A stretch of DNA of 64,000 nucleotides from Endotrypanum monterogeii (lineage: Eukaryota; Euglenozoa; Kinetoplastea; Trypanosomatida; Trypanosomatidae): contig CM007326.1 in the NCBI GenBank assembly GCA_000333855.2, positions 433,390 to 497,389 of the forward strand. The letters run 5' to 3'. Both the position numbers and the translations under genes were made by a program. This document shows positions 20,679 through 30,887 of this stretch, one piece after another. Each line of letters starts with the position of its first letter. Position 1 is the stretch's first letter. The notes beneath the pieces were generated by a model. That model saw only the letters and a list, made by a program, of their open reading frames with translations, did no database searches and was not told the DNA's origin.

Positions 20679-22940
20679 ATGTCGGTGACGAGCATGGACG
20701 AAGCTGAGACGGTAGAGCTCCTTTCCGAGGACAGCTGCTCAACCATCTCCACATCCTCTCATGATCTCCCTATCACCACCGAGGATACCTCTCTTCCAGA
20801 AGCCGCTAGCGATAACGAGGCACAGCTGCGGCGCGAGACGCTGCATGAGTGTTCATTTATGCCGCATCTGAAGCCGCAGCCTGAGTGGCTTCAGAAGAGT
20901 GTTTTCCTGGGTCAAGGGTCGTCCTCCTCTGCGACAGACATCTTCGGAACTGCGGCGCATGCGGACCACCTCATTGTGTCTGTGCGATGGCGCGTGGTGT
21001 TGACCCTACCTGGCACGGAGTGTGCCTCACCCCACACGACAGTTTGGGTGCCGTACGCGGTACCTCTGTCACAGATCATAACACCCAGAACAACCGCCTC
21101 TGTGGACACGGCGAACACCGTGACGAGCAACGCGAGCAGTAGCGGCTGGGCAACCCAACCCATTCGCTCAGTGCATCTGCGCCTGGGACGTACGATGCTC
21201 CTCCTCGCCTTTCAGCTCACCTCTCTTGTGCCAGGAGCCTGGGGCAGTGATATTTCGCTCGACAACCTCCCCACAGTGGCCGCCACCGTATCGCGAGCGC
21301 AGTGTGCTATTCACCTGCACTACCTAGCATCAAAGACACCACAGGGACCGTCATCGCCGCTGCCCAGTCCAGTCTGTAGATCCTTTGATATATTTTCTAT
21401 CTCACCCACTACGACTCTTCTCGGCGTGCCATTGCAGCCCCACCAGCGCTACCATATCAAACGGAGAAAAACGGACCTGAAGTCATCCTTCATCACAGAG
21501 GACCAACCGTGTGACCGCAATGGCGTGCTCACCTTGCGTCTGGGACCCTATTGCCATGTGGATGTGGCACTGGACGGTGTGCCAAGTGACCCTCGCCTCG
21601 GCGACCATGGCAACACATGTTCTCTCATCGACTTGAACACCAATATCTGCAACCACGAACGCGCCATGTATGGTACTCGGACGCAAGACGCCCCAGCAGT
21701 GCTTCGGTCATCTGGGCGACATAGTGGAACAGAACGCGGACGTCCTGCACCTCTTATGCAGCTACAGTGTGACTCCGTGACGTCCCTCATCACTGGGGAA
21801 AGCACCACTGTCTTGGCAACGCCATCTAATACATCGGAGCCTGTCACGCTGAGTGACGCCAGTGATCACGAGCACAGCGACCCTATCCTTTCCTTTCGTC
21901 AAGTGTTGGCAGTCACGTCGTCGCGCGCACCCACAACCAATCCATCTAGCGCAGTACCCCGGAGCTCACGGAAGCGGCGCCGGCCGACGACAACGCGCCG
22001 ACCTGCATCTACAGCAGTCGTAGAGCGAGCGAGCGATGATGCGGAACAGGCAGGAGAAGAGGATGACGAGCATGACGCCGACGCCGACGCCGTGCCTCCA
22101 GGTAACGTTGTTATTTTTACCACAGGAATGCGACTCAGCAGCGCCGAGGAGGAGACACTAAAACAGCTCGGCGCTGTCGTTAACCCACACCTGCGCCTTG
22201 CACGCCACGCTAGCGTTCTCGTGGCCAAGCGTCCGCTGACGCGCAGTGTTAAGTTGCTTACTGCCCTGCCGTATATCCAACATGTTGTGCACGACGGCTG
22301 GCTCGACGCAGTACTCCACACACGAACCCTCGATATCCCGTTTGAAGGGTTTCTGTACCGCGAGCGGAAGATGGCTGGCAGCATTGAAAGCGAAAACAGT
22401 TTTGATCTGCGCGAGACAATGAGCAGACCCCCAACGGAGCGCCAGCGACTTTTTGCACAGCAGCGCTTCTGGGTGCACAAGTCTGCGATCCCGCAGGACC
22501 CCCCCATGAATGATCTGAAGACAGTGCTGCTGGCCTCGGGGGGGCTCGTGACGAGGCGCGCTTTCTACGCTGACATATTTGTCCTTCCAAGCAACAAACC
22601 CAGCCTTCAGTGCTGGCGTACCATCGTGCAGCAGCTCGACGGCACAGGCACAGCACCCACGTCGTCTACATCCGTGATGTCGACACTCACACAGCGAAAG
22701 CGGGCCGGCGTACTGTTTGTAGTGCCAGACGATATCTTCAAGTGTGTGCTGCAGCAGCGACGTCTCTCCACCTCCTCCATCACTCTTCCACGTCTGTCAA
22801 TGATGGGGGGTGCCACTCCGCGTGGCAGCACCAAAGCTGCCAGCAAAAGCGCAACCGCGTCTCAGCCTACGCGCAAGACGCCGCGCACGTCCACGACAAA
22901 GAGAACTCCTCGTCCTAGCGTGCGCGGGGTCAAGTCCTAA
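20679..22940 (+). CDS. FHA-like + tandem BRCT protein (MDC1/PTIP-type)
   Basis: The start chosen is the ATG at 20679 (753 residues). The frame opens at 20478, but that extension is coded by CA and TA microsatellites. Residues ~160-300 look like a divergent FHA domain: RLGR (168-171), DISLDN (191-196), then VSRAQCAIHL (204-213), and a later SFDIFSISPTTTLLGV (235-250) resembling the L-x-S-x-N-G-T edge. A Ser/Thr/Arg-rich linker with acidic patch (DDAEQAGEEDDEHDADADA, ~453-471) follows. Residues ~477-560 are a BRCT repeat (VVIFTTGM, LGAVV, SVLVAKRPLTRSVKLLTAL, the conserved Trp in DGWLDAV). A second BRCT follows after an FDL-type helix at ~575-690. The tail is basic. FHA plus C-terminal tandem BRCT is the plan of MDC1, the reader of phosphorylated H2A(X) at DNA breaks. 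Nuclear DNA-damage role is inferred. Confidence 0.72.
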   Translation: MSVTSMDEAETVELLSEDSCSTISTSSHDLPITTEDTSLPEAASDNEAQLRRETLHECSFMPHLKPQPEWLQKSVFLGQGSSSSATDIFGTAAHADHLIVSVRWRVVLTLPGTECASPHTTVWVPYAVPLSQIITPRTTASVDTANTVTSNASSSGWATQPIRSVHLRLGRTMLLLAFQLTSLVPGAWGSDISLDNLPTVAATVSRAQCAIHLHYLASKTPQGPSSPLPSPVCRSFDIFSISPTTTLLGVPLQPHQRYHIKRRKTDLKSSFITEDQPCDRNGVLTLRLGPYCHVDVALDGVPSDPRLGDHGNTCSLIDLNTNICNHERAMYGTRTQDAPAVLRSSGRHSGTERGRPAPLMQLQCDSVTSLITGESTTVLATPSNTSEPVTLSDASDHEHSDPILSFRQVLAVTSSRAPTTNPSSAVPRSSRKRRRPTTTRRPASTAVVERASDDAEQAGEEDDEHDADADAVPPGNVVIFTTGMRLSSAEEETLKQLGAVVNPHLRLARHASVLVAKRPLTRSVKLLTALPYIQHVVHDGWLDAVLHTRTLDIPFEGFLYRERKMAGSIESENSFDLRETMSRPPTERQRLFAQQRFWVHKSAIPQDPPMNDLKTVLLASGGLVTRRAFYADIFVLPSNKPSLQCWRTIVQQLDGTGTAPTSSTSVMSTLTQRKRAGVLFVVPDDIFKCVLQQRRLSTSSITLPRLSMMGGATPRGSTKAASKSATASQPTRKTPRTSTTKRTPRPSVRGVKS

Positions 22941-23490
22941 CGGTCGAGTCTCACGAAGGCGGAGATATCAACACGCCTTTATGTATACGCCAGATTGTGT
23001 GTGTGTGGGGTGGGGGGGGGTATGGCATACATGCATACCCTATCAGATAACGTCATGAACAGGAAAAAAAACAAGTACAACAGCAAGGACGCTGCAAATT
23101 AATTTTTTTTTTTTTTGGGGGGGGGGTAGGGCGTCAAGGGTGGAATTTTCGTTCATCAAAGGATCTGTTCTTTCCCTCTCTTCTTCATCCTTCACTGCAA
23201 CCGTTACTGCAACCCCGACAAAGGGTGTCGTGATGGTCATTAAAAATTCGACGACCACTGTGCAGAAAGTGAAGGATGTTCACGCACCCACAAATACAAA
23301 AGCACATACACAAATGAGTTTGCGTGTATAGCATACCCCAACCCATTCCATCCACAACCTTCTCTCTTTATAGAACAACAACACACCATTTTTTTTTATT
23401 TTTGTGTTGGGGCGGTTCGTGGCGGTGCAAAGGGTCGATTCTGTCCGTAGGGCACCGCCGCTGCCTTCGCTCGCTCTGATCCGGTCGACT
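22941..23490. other. Intergenic region
   Basis: No gene is seen. GT and G runs lie after the stop, then an A/T-rich stretch with poly-T at 23103-23116 and 23390-23402. Confidence 0.5.
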
Positions 23491-25098
23491 ATGCGCGGAA
23501 GAGTGATTCAAAATTACAACACACAAAGACACGCGCACATGTCCCTTCAACGCCTTCCGGTGTCAGCTCGTAGTGCGAGGTGCTTTCTCACCGCCGTGTT
23601 GTGCGTCTCCATGAAAATCCCCTACACAAACGCAGTGCGGTACTGCTGTAATGCACATCACCTCCCCAAGGACATTGGGGACAACTTTGGTGCCCCCGGC
23701 GGATCGAAAACCGTGCCATCAGCTGGCGGTGCGCCGCCCTCTACTACCCGATCTCTGACTCTCTTCCAATTTCATTTGGAGCAGCTCCCACCGCAACTCC
23801 AGAATGAATTTGACGCGCATGCGAATCAACGCGCTCTCCGTCATTTGTGGCACCCCAAACACGCGGGTGCACAATCTGACGGGTCCTCAACAGACATGCT
23901 TGACTTCCCTCTGACGCCATCGACTGCCCATCCGGTCCTATGGCGCTGCACACGATGCCGGGCGCAGTGGTCTGCGCGGCCTTCAGAGCGCACAAACCCT
24001 CAGCTCGCAGATGCTCATCGGTGCCCGCGCTGCTACGGCGACGATGGTTTGTCGTCAGCTACCCCCAACGTGCCGCAGCCCACACCTCCTGGAGCACAGC
24101 CAGAGCTCTCTTCTTCGGCGGCTGCCCCCACTAAGGGCACCAATCTCCTGTGTGATGCATATCCTCTACTCGCTGCGCAGTGGGACTGCCGGCGAAATCG
24201 GCTTCTACAAAATCAGGTGCTTCAATCGGTAACGGAGGTGCGCACGTCCTCTGCCGCCGCGGTGTGGTGGTGCTGCCCACTGTGCTGCTCTGCATGGCTA
24301 GAATCAGTCTCCAGTCGAGTGGCCCGATATGTCCTTGCCATGCAACGCCCTTCTGTTCCCGTAGCGCCTAATCCGAAAGATGGTAGCACGACCCTCGGTG
24401 GAAGCTCTCACCTCTCCAGTTGCGAGGTGGTGCCCCTCTGCCCATCGTGTGAGCGTCGAGATGCGAATACTGGTACCGGGATCATTCCTACCGGGCCTCG
24501 ACGCTGGCTCGCGGATGACAATCTGCTGCTCGGTGAAGCGCTTCTACGTCCCCATCAAGACCCTCAGCAGATCTCGCTGACCAGCGAGGTGACGCTCCAG
24601 TGGCGGTGTCGCAACTGCCAGCTCGAATATCCCTCCACGGTAGCGAATCGATTTCTGCGCCATGAGCGATGCCCGCAGTGCTCGGGAAAGACAAAATCGT
24701 TGTTGAATCTGTTAGTGGTGCAGCGACCGGATGTGGTGAAGGAGGTAAGCAAGCACATCTCCCGCACGCGACTGAGCTTCATCACAGTCCACGATGATGT
24801 CGAGCTTCCGTTTGTGTGTCGCACCTGCTACGCACCGTACCGCATGACAGCGCGCACCCGCTGCGCAGTCCCTCGTGGTGTTCCAGCGTGCTCCAAATGC
24901 TTCCTCACGAGTTCACAAGTGCTCACCGAGGCCCAACAGCAGCAGCAGCAACATCAGGGGGCTAAGGCGCTATCGGCCCGGGCCCGGCGAAGAGTCCGAC
25001 AGAAGGCACTGCAGCTCAGCCGCAGCGATCGCAATTGGGAGCGTCTCGCTGCAACGGCCAATGAGTTGAGCCACCGTGACAATGCCCTTAAGGACTGA
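23491..25098 (+). CDS. Repeated zinc-ribbon (DUF4379-like) protein, probably mitochondrial
   Basis: Two ATGs are likely starts, 23491 (535 residues) and 23539 (519); the frame continues upstream only from GTG. From 23539 the N-terminus (MSLQRLPVSARSARC) is a good mitochondrial presequence: basic, Ser-rich, no acids. The body repeats a treble-clef/zinc-ribbon unit of the type W-x-C-x2-C ... C-P-x-C four times: WRCTRC..CPRC, WCCPLC..CPSC, WRCRNC..CPQC and FVCRTC..CSKC. The first and third also have the preceding LWHPKH/LLLGEALL-type helix. This matches the probable zinc-ribbon family DUF4379, found in many copies in kinetoplastid organellar proteins. An RNA-binding or ribosome-linked role is plausible but unproven. 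The C-terminus is basic with a Gln run. Confidence 0.75.
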   Translation: MRGRVIQNYNTQRHAHMSLQRLPVSARSARCFLTAVLCVSMKIPYTNAVRYCCNAHHLPKDIGDNFGAPGGSKTVPSAGGAPPSTTRSLTLFQFHLEQLPPQLQNEFDAHANQRALRHLWHPKHAGAQSDGSSTDMLDFPLTPSTAHPVLWRCTRCRAQWSARPSERTNPQLADAHRCPRCYGDDGLSSATPNVPQPTPPGAQPELSSSAAAPTKGTNLLCDAYPLLAAQWDCRRNRLLQNQVLQSVTEVRTSSAAAVWWCCPLCCSAWLESVSSRVARYVLAMQRPSVPVAPNPKDGSTTLGGSSHLSSCEVVPLCPSCERRDANTGTGIIPTGPRRWLADDNLLLGEALLRPHQDPQQISLTSEVTLQWRCRNCQLEYPSTVANRFLRHERCPQCSGKTKSLLNLLVVQRPDVVKEVSKHISRTRLSFITVHDDVELPFVCRTCYAPYRMTARTRCAVPRGVPACSKCFLTSSQVLTEAQQQQQQHQGAKALSARARRRVRQKALQLSRSDRNWERLAATANELSHRDNALKD

Positions 25099-25632
25099 GA
25101 GCAGACCACCATCGCGCGAAGGTACACGCTGTGGCTTCTGCGTGAACTCATATCATCGTCCCCCTGCACCACCTCTCCCTCTGCGTGTGTGTGTGTGTGT
25201 GTGTGTGTATATGGGAGAATCCAGAAGAAGACAAAGAAGAGAGGAATACGTAAGGCAGAAACGAATTAAAGAAAGAAAGACGGTTAAAAACTGTGGAAAG
25301 ATCGTCCGGGGGGCACTGGCCCTGCGCTGACTGGCCGTTGGTCAACGATGAGGGGGAGGGATGGGGGCAGAAAGTATTCTTTTTCTGATAATGTGCGCGT
25401 GAACCCTCCCTCCTCCAACCACCCTGCAGACCGCGATAGCACTTGTTTAGTAATGCGACAAAAGAGCCGCCCGCCTCACCTCCCCCCCTCCCCCGACCTT
25501 TGCCCCCCCCCCGACCTTCACTCCATTGCTGTCCTCACCCAGTGAAGAATCAACATTCACCAAACTCGTCTCTCACACACCCTGACCTGCCCTGTTTTCT
25601 CACGGACTCCTCCCCTAGCTCTCGCCTCCGCT
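25099..25632. other. Intergenic region
   Basis: No gene is seen. A GT tract (25185-25209) is followed by purine-rich sequence, then a long C/T-rich run (25480-25540) ending in CAG, a good candidate splice acceptor ahead of the ATG at 25633. Confidence 0.55.
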
Positions 25633-28600
25633 ATGGAGGTCGACGTAGCGTACGCCGAGTCGCTACCGCGCTACGCCGATTTTGCCCTGTTCCTCTGCGG
25701 TGAAACACTAAGGCATGTGAAGGGTGAACTCCTTCAGCACCCATCGGCGGCAGAGCCACTGTACGCGTGGTACCTCCACAAATTATGCTTCCTTCATGTT
25801 CTGCCAAACGACGGAGATGCAGGCACAGACGAAGTCGCGGTCGAGAACAACGCCAACGTAGCCGCAGCACCAGCGGAGGCGAGGTATACGACCCCGTTGA
25901 GTGCCGTCGCGACACCGAGCCCAATACACGAAGAGACCACCGAGTGGGGAGTTGCACCGCTGCCATCGGTGCCGAGCGCCAAAGAAGTGAGTTTTCGGCG
26001 CGCCTTTGCGCAGCTGCGCCGCCCGAACGGCGTCGACGCTTTACTGCGAATCCATGAAAAGTCGAATACTCAATTCACACGAGCAGCAGCACACGCCTCC
26101 CTCGGCGAAAGCGGCAGCGCTGGCCAGTTGGCAGGACAGGTGCACCCACGCTCCCCACGCGACACGGAAAGCGGGCACAACACAACTGACCACTGTTCAC
26201 TTTCAGGCCACCCCAGCGCTCTGCCCACCGACGTGGGATTTTCTCTGCTGTTTGACTTTCTGCTGACCGCATCGCAGGTAGGCGGGACTTCGCTTCGGCA
26301 GCGACTTACCACTGTTCTGTGTAGCATTGTGGCTGGATCAAAAAGCACTGCAGACCCGCCGGATGCGCACCCCTCGCGTGTTGGGGTATTGCCAGCGTCG
26401 AGTGTCATCACCGTCGCGCAGCTTTCGGATCTCTTTGATGCAGACCTCTTTGATGACGAACTCAGTGCCGAGGCGGGTAACGTCACCCGCAGCTTCCACA
26501 TTTGGGTGAATTACGAGTGGGCCAGCGCGTCTTTTGCGCGACAGACACAACTGGCGGCCACGGCAACGACGTGGGTGGCGGCGCTGCGCCGCTGCTGCAA
26601 TGGCAATTTTCCCTGGCGAAAACGAGAGCCAAAGCAGCGGCCCCTCGCATCGACACCGCTGTCCCTACTGTCGGGTGCCACCCCAATGAACGTACGGCGG
26701 ATGCATACAATATTAGAGGGTGTCTTTGAGGGCCACGCTAGCACCCGCGCTATGCTCCTGGAGCTGTCCTTGACACAGCGCACACCACACCTCGCCGACA
26801 ACGCGCTCGCCAAGCTCCTCTTTCTTCAAGGGCCACCGACTTCGGCCTTGATGGCGCAAGCGGAGCTCAGCAATCGTGGCACGCAGCCCATTCTTATGTG
26901 CATCACTAGTGGCATGCTCTTGTATGCGCAGTATTACCTTTCTTTCCGCTCCCTGGCGGTGGCGCAGCAGTGCGCCCGCGTGGCGTTGCAGGTCGCCCAA
27001 GAAGTTCAATCGAATGCGATCCTCGCACTAGCCCACTACACCGCACATGTTGTCGCCACACTGCAAGGCAGACCCGCCGACGCTGCCAACAGTATATCCA
27101 TCGCCCTTCAGCTTACATTGCCTAATGTACCCAGCGGCAACAGTGTGCAGATGGGTGGTCCTGCAGACGGACCTCTCTCGTCGCCGTCGCCATCGACAAT
27201 CTCAGGCGTGGATGCCCAAATGGCAAGCCTTGCCTTCGCGGGTGCAGCCCAGCTGCTTGCAATCTTCCCTGGGGCCGTGGGCCCGGCGTTGCGCTCTGTC
27301 CTCTCGAATGGGCAACGGAGCGGTAGTGGCGCCGCCGATGATGGCGGGCCGCAGCCACTTCACATGCGAGGTGCAGAGGGCGGTCACTCAGAGGAGCCGA
27401 ACGACCTTGCTGCAAAGCAGAGCGGCACTGTTTCGGTACAAACAGTTGCCCAGTCTATCCGTCACTCCCTACTGCGTGCCCAAACGGCGCTGCTAGAAGC
27501 GCCTCCAGTGGAAGGACGATGGATGTGTATTCTCGCGAATCTACAGCGAGAAACACTGCTGCTCATGGGGGCAATGTACGGCATAAGGTCGACTCCGCTT
27601 GCTATCACAACGGCATCGCTCGGCGAGCTACTGAAGGAGGTGGATCAGGAGACGTTGACAGCTTCGCCAGTGTACAGTCACCACCCACGTGGCATGTTGC
27701 TGTGGGAGACTTTGAGGTACAGCGCCCACTACGCTCTGGCCCTGCAAGAAGGATTTATTTCACCCGTGGGGGGCACTGTGAATTTGACCAGCGATGGAAA
27801 CAAGTTGAGCGATGCGCTCCAGTCTCTGCACTTGGCACTTACAGCGGTCGGTCATCACTACGGTGCCCCAGCATTAGCTGCGGCCAACGAGGCAATCTTC
27901 TTCTCATCAGTGGTCCGGTACTGTGCTGGGTGTCAGCTCTACACCAACGGCTACATCGCCGCCGCATACGATGTGTGGTCAAGGCTAGCAGGGTCCCTTA
28001 ATCCTGGTGTCTGCACAGACGACGTGGAAGGAGACTACGACACCGACTATCACGCACCACTCAATCCTGCTGATGCAGCGGATCCTTCTGGCACCGCGAA
28101 CGACGTGGAAGCGGCACTCTTCTGGCCACCAGACCATCTGCTGCTGTATGCCGCGGTACAGCGCCGGCGCGCCCAGGCGGCAGTGTTTCTCGGCTACATC
28201 GCGGTCCCCCACAGGCTGGAGAAGGAACTCCTAACCGTCTCCTCAAAGTACGCGTTTCCATACGGTGTCCTCACCTCGAAGTTGATCGAGGCCCAAGTGC
28301 TTCAACAAAACGGTCGCTTCAGTGCATCCCTCACTGTGGCGCGCCACGTGGAAAGAGCGGCGACGCGTATCGGCTACCCGAGCCTCTGTGAAGCGGCGCG
28401 CGCCTTGCAAATAGCAGCGTACGGCAACAGCGGCTGCTGGAGAGAGGCCCAACTCACGCTCGAGCGCTGCCGGCCCATCACCGCAACCCAGCGCATCTTC
28501 ATCTTATTGCAGCAGTATGCAGCACATCTGGAGCCGTTGTTGCTGTCCACACGAGAGCAAGCAGAGAAAATCAAGTGCCTGACCCAAAGTTGGGTGAATG

Positions 28601-28887
28601 TACTGATAAACGAAGGCCTTGTAACCGCAGTGGAGCCACATGAACACGGCGACTTGTGTGTCTGTGCAACCGCTGCCGGTATTACAGCCGTCGACGAGTT
28701 GTGCCTCTACAGTTCTCTGAAACGAGCGTGTGCGCTGACTGGACATCCCCTCGACTCCATCGCGAAGAGAACGGCAAACTGCTTAGAAATGCTCAGCGCC
28801 AGGCAAAACATACCCACGCCGGATCTCTGCATCCACGGCACCTGCGAAGAGCTCTGCGAAAGTCATCCCTATTTCAGTGGGCCCTGA
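25633..28887 (+). CDS. Large helical-repeat protein, possible APC5 homologue
   Basis: The protein has 1084 residues and is mostly alpha-helical by composition (Ala/Leu-rich amphipathic helices from ~370 to the end), with disordered inserts at ~60-115, ~155-190 and ~510-625. The block at ~430-480 (GMLLYAQYYLSFRSLAVAQQ and onward to ALQVAQEVQSNAILALAHY) matches the TPR-like unit of the anaphase-promoting complex subunit APC5: small residues, an F, an EA-type helix, then AQE-x-x-x-N/D. Later helices such as RFSASLTVARHVERAA (~896) and CWREAQLTLERCRPI (~935) are also TPR-like. APC5 is a scaffold of the APC/C ubiquitin ligase. The match rests on one block, so generic TPR protein is the safe call. 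Trypanosomatid APC/C subunits are known to be very divergent. Confidence 0.5.
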   Translation: MEVDVAYAESLPRYADFALFLCGETLRHVKGELLQHPSAAEPLYAWYLHKLCFLHVLPNDGDAGTDEVAVENNANVAAAPAEARYTTPLSAVATPSPIHEETTEWGVAPLPSVPSAKEVSFRRAFAQLRRPNGVDALLRIHEKSNTQFTRAAAHASLGESGSAGQLAGQVHPRSPRDTESGHNTTDHCSLSGHPSALPTDVGFSLLFDFLLTASQVGGTSLRQRLTTVLCSIVAGSKSTADPPDAHPSRVGVLPASSVITVAQLSDLFDADLFDDELSAEAGNVTRSFHIWVNYEWASASFARQTQLAATATTWVAALRRCCNGNFPWRKREPKQRPLASTPLSLLSGATPMNVRRMHTILEGVFEGHASTRAMLLELSLTQRTPHLADNALAKLLFLQGPPTSALMAQAELSNRGTQPILMCITSGMLLYAQYYLSFRSLAVAQQCARVALQVAQEVQSNAILALAHYTAHVVATLQGRPADAANSISIALQLTLPNVPSGNSVQMGGPADGPLSSPSPSTISGVDAQMASLAFAGAAQLLAIFPGAVGPALRSVLSNGQRSGSGAADDGGPQPLHMRGAEGGHSEEPNDLAAKQSGTVSVQTVAQSIRHSLLRAQTALLEAPPVEGRWMCILANLQRETLLLMGAMYGIRSTPLAITTASLGELLKEVDQETLTASPVYSHHPRGMLLWETLRYSAHYALALQEGFISPVGGTVNLTSDGNKLSDALQSLHLALTAVGHHYGAPALAAANEAIFFSSVVRYCAGCQLYTNGYIAAAYDVWSRLAGSLNPGVCTDDVEGDYDTDYHAPLNPADAADPSGTANDVEAALFWPPDHLLLYAAVQRRRAQAAVFLGYIAVPHRLEKELLTVSSKYAFPYGVLTSKLIEAQVLQQNGRFSASLTVARHVERAATRIGYPSLCEAARALQIAAYGNSGCWREAQLTLERCRPITATQRIFILLQQYAAHLEPLLLSTREQAEKIKCLTQSWVNVLINEGLVTAVEPHEHGDLCVCATAAGITAVDELCLYSSLKRACALTGHPLDSIAKRTANCLEMLSARQNIPTPDLCIHGTCEELCESHPYFSGP

Positions 28888-29550
28888 GGCACAGAGCGTA
28901 AAAGAAAGGAGAAAATATCGCATCTCATCAGCCTCGCCTGTCAATACCGTCCTTCACCGCAACATCTGCACACGCACACGCGTGACGGCGCGTTCAGCCG
29001 CCCCTGTCTGAGCAGCCACATGAGATACATTCTTGACGATTGCGTCTGCATAGATATGGGAGAAAAAAAAATATGAAAAAGGATAGTGTCTGAGGGTGAC
29101 AAAAATGAAAAAAAAAAAAGTTTTAATAGATATCTATAAGTATCTCGTCCTGCGTGATACCCGGCTCTCTCTATGTACTCGTTTGTGTCGGTCTATGTGT
29201 ACGTCGCTGCTTTTCCCTGGCCAACGCCCAGTCTGGTGGGGGGGGGGGGGTGCGCATGCTTCCGGCGGCACAGCAGTCGTATGCAAACCTGAGTCAGCCT
29301 TTTCTTCCCTCGCACACACTCTGTCTTACTTGCGATCTTTTTTCTTCTTCACTCCTCACTTGCAACGACGGTGGCACGCACTCCGGTACCGGCAGCAGCT
29401 CCGTCAACCCGCTCGCGCGCCTCCCTTCCCCTCCCCCCCCACCCCGCCGCCTTGAGCCACACTGGTAATCAGCTTGAAGATTGCTTACACACATAAACGG
29501 TACACATCGGAATACTATATAAAAAAAAAAAAAAAACGATTAACGTAATA
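28888..29550. other. Intergenic region
   Basis: No gene is seen. It has A runs (29106-29117, 29520-29536), a G run and a C/T-rich stretch (29420-29450) followed by several AGs that could act as splice acceptors for the export-factor gene. Confidence 0.5.
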
Positions 29551-29958
29551 ATGGAGCAGGGTGCCTTCAACGATGTTGCCAAGAAGGCGCTTGAGTTTCG
29601 CAACCGCTACTACAAGATGCTCGATGACCCGCAAGATCGCGTGAATGTGGCGGGTCTCTACGCCCCTGACGTGCCGATGGTATGTGAGTGGAATGGACAC
29701 CCTCTCTCCACCGTGGACGACGTGCGCAACTACATCGGCGCATTGCCCAAGACGTCGCATCAAATAGACATGGTGGACGCTCAGCCGCTTCCTGATAATC
29801 AAGACGGCGACTCCTTTCTTCTAACTGTGCATGGAATCGTAACATATAACGACGAGCACCGCCGCGAGTTTTATCAGCGTATGGTCATCCGTCGATTCGA
29901 GCAGCGCTACTACATACTGAACGATTACTATCGCTGGTTGAGTGAACGATCACAGTGA
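29551..29958 (+). CDS. NTF2-like mRNA export factor (NXT1/p15, Mtr2 equivalent)
   Basis: The protein has 135 residues, a single NTF2 fold of the usual length. It follows NXT1/p15 closely: an N-terminal helix with EFRNRYYKMLD (15-25), the strand EWNGHPLS (47-54), the helix LPKTSHQI (65-72), VDAQPLPD (75-82), the strand LLTVHGIVTYND, and the final RREFYQRMVI and YILNDYYRWL (120-129). NXT1/p15 pairs with the NTF2-like domain of the Mex67/TAP receptor and carries mRNA through the nuclear pore. In Trypanosoma brucei the Mex67-Mtr2 pair is known. The ATG follows an A run. Family membership is certain; the NXT1 assignment over NTF2 proper rests on the QPLPD and WNG segments. Confidence 0.82.
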   Translation: MEQGAFNDVAKKALEFRNRYYKMLDDPQDRVNVAGLYAPDVPMVCEWNGHPLSTVDDVRNYIGALPKTSHQIDMVDAQPLPDNQDGDSFLLTVHGIVTYNDEHRREFYQRMVIRRFEQRYYILNDYYRWLSERSQ

Positions 29959-30887
29959 TTATAAATATATAAATGTATATATTTATAAATATATAAATTT
30001 ATATACATGTCGAGCACCAGGAGATCAGCAGGCTGCATTATACTTTTTGGTGTAGACACTTGGGCCGCCATTTGTCTCAAGGACGTGATGGTTGTGTATA
30101 TGTTTGTGTTTGTATGGATCGTCGCGGTTGCATGGGAGAAATCTTAACGTAATTGAGCGAGTCAGACAATTGACATCGCGTCTCTCTCGCTGTTGGTGTG
30201 TGTGGGTGTGTAGGGGGGGGGATCCGACTTCTTCCCCACTTCATTTTTCTTTCCTTCCGAGGTCAGATGATATATATATATATATATATATATAAATGAA
30301 AATCATCTGGTGTCCTTCGACTGTAGTGGAATAAAATCTATTTCCCCCTCTCCTCCCCTCCCCCCCCCCCTACCACACACACACACCACTCTTCCCCTTC
30401 AGTCACTTTGATTGCCCTCATGCATTTCTTTTTTTCCTTTTCGCATGTTTGTGCACAAGACAAAACGGTATCAGATCGTTCGGCTACGAAGCCAAGAGAA
30501 CGGTGCGCCACCGAACAAATGCGCGTACGGGTCTCCGGATCTTAGCACGAAACTTTCTGAAGCGGTCGTGCCCCGAGCCTGCTCATCTGCGCTTGTGTCT
30601 CTTGTAATACTGCTCCCTCCGCCCCCGGGAAATCACCACCGGCAGAAGTCACTGACCCAAGACTGTCAATCTCATGCACCTTCGTCCCCTCCTGCCTTCC
30701 CCACACTCACACTCCACACACCAACAAACAACGCAGTCAAGTGCCCTACGTTTTACACCTTGCATTGACGACTACAGAGCGGTGCTTCTCGATCTCCCCT
30801 CCTCCTCTTGTCCCTCTCTTTTTTTTTTTTTTTTTTTTACTTAACAGCATACGGCTTGTATTTGGCGTGCGCAAGGGCCGCTTGATC
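29959..30887. other. Intergenic region
   Basis: No gene is seen. AT-only sequence directly after the stop codon (29961-30008) contains self-complementary blocks (TATAAATATA with TATATTTATA) that could form a 3'UTR hairpin. (TA)n occurs at 30270-30294. The downstream end is the splice-acceptor region for the kinase. Confidence 0.55.
30787..30847 (+). promoter_or_regulatory. Polypyrimidine tract and trans-splice acceptor AG
   Basis: A CT tract running into 20-plus T's ends in ACTTAACAG, with AG at 30846-30847, 40 bases before the kinase ATG. This is the clearest spliced-leader acceptor in the window. Confidence 0.7.
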
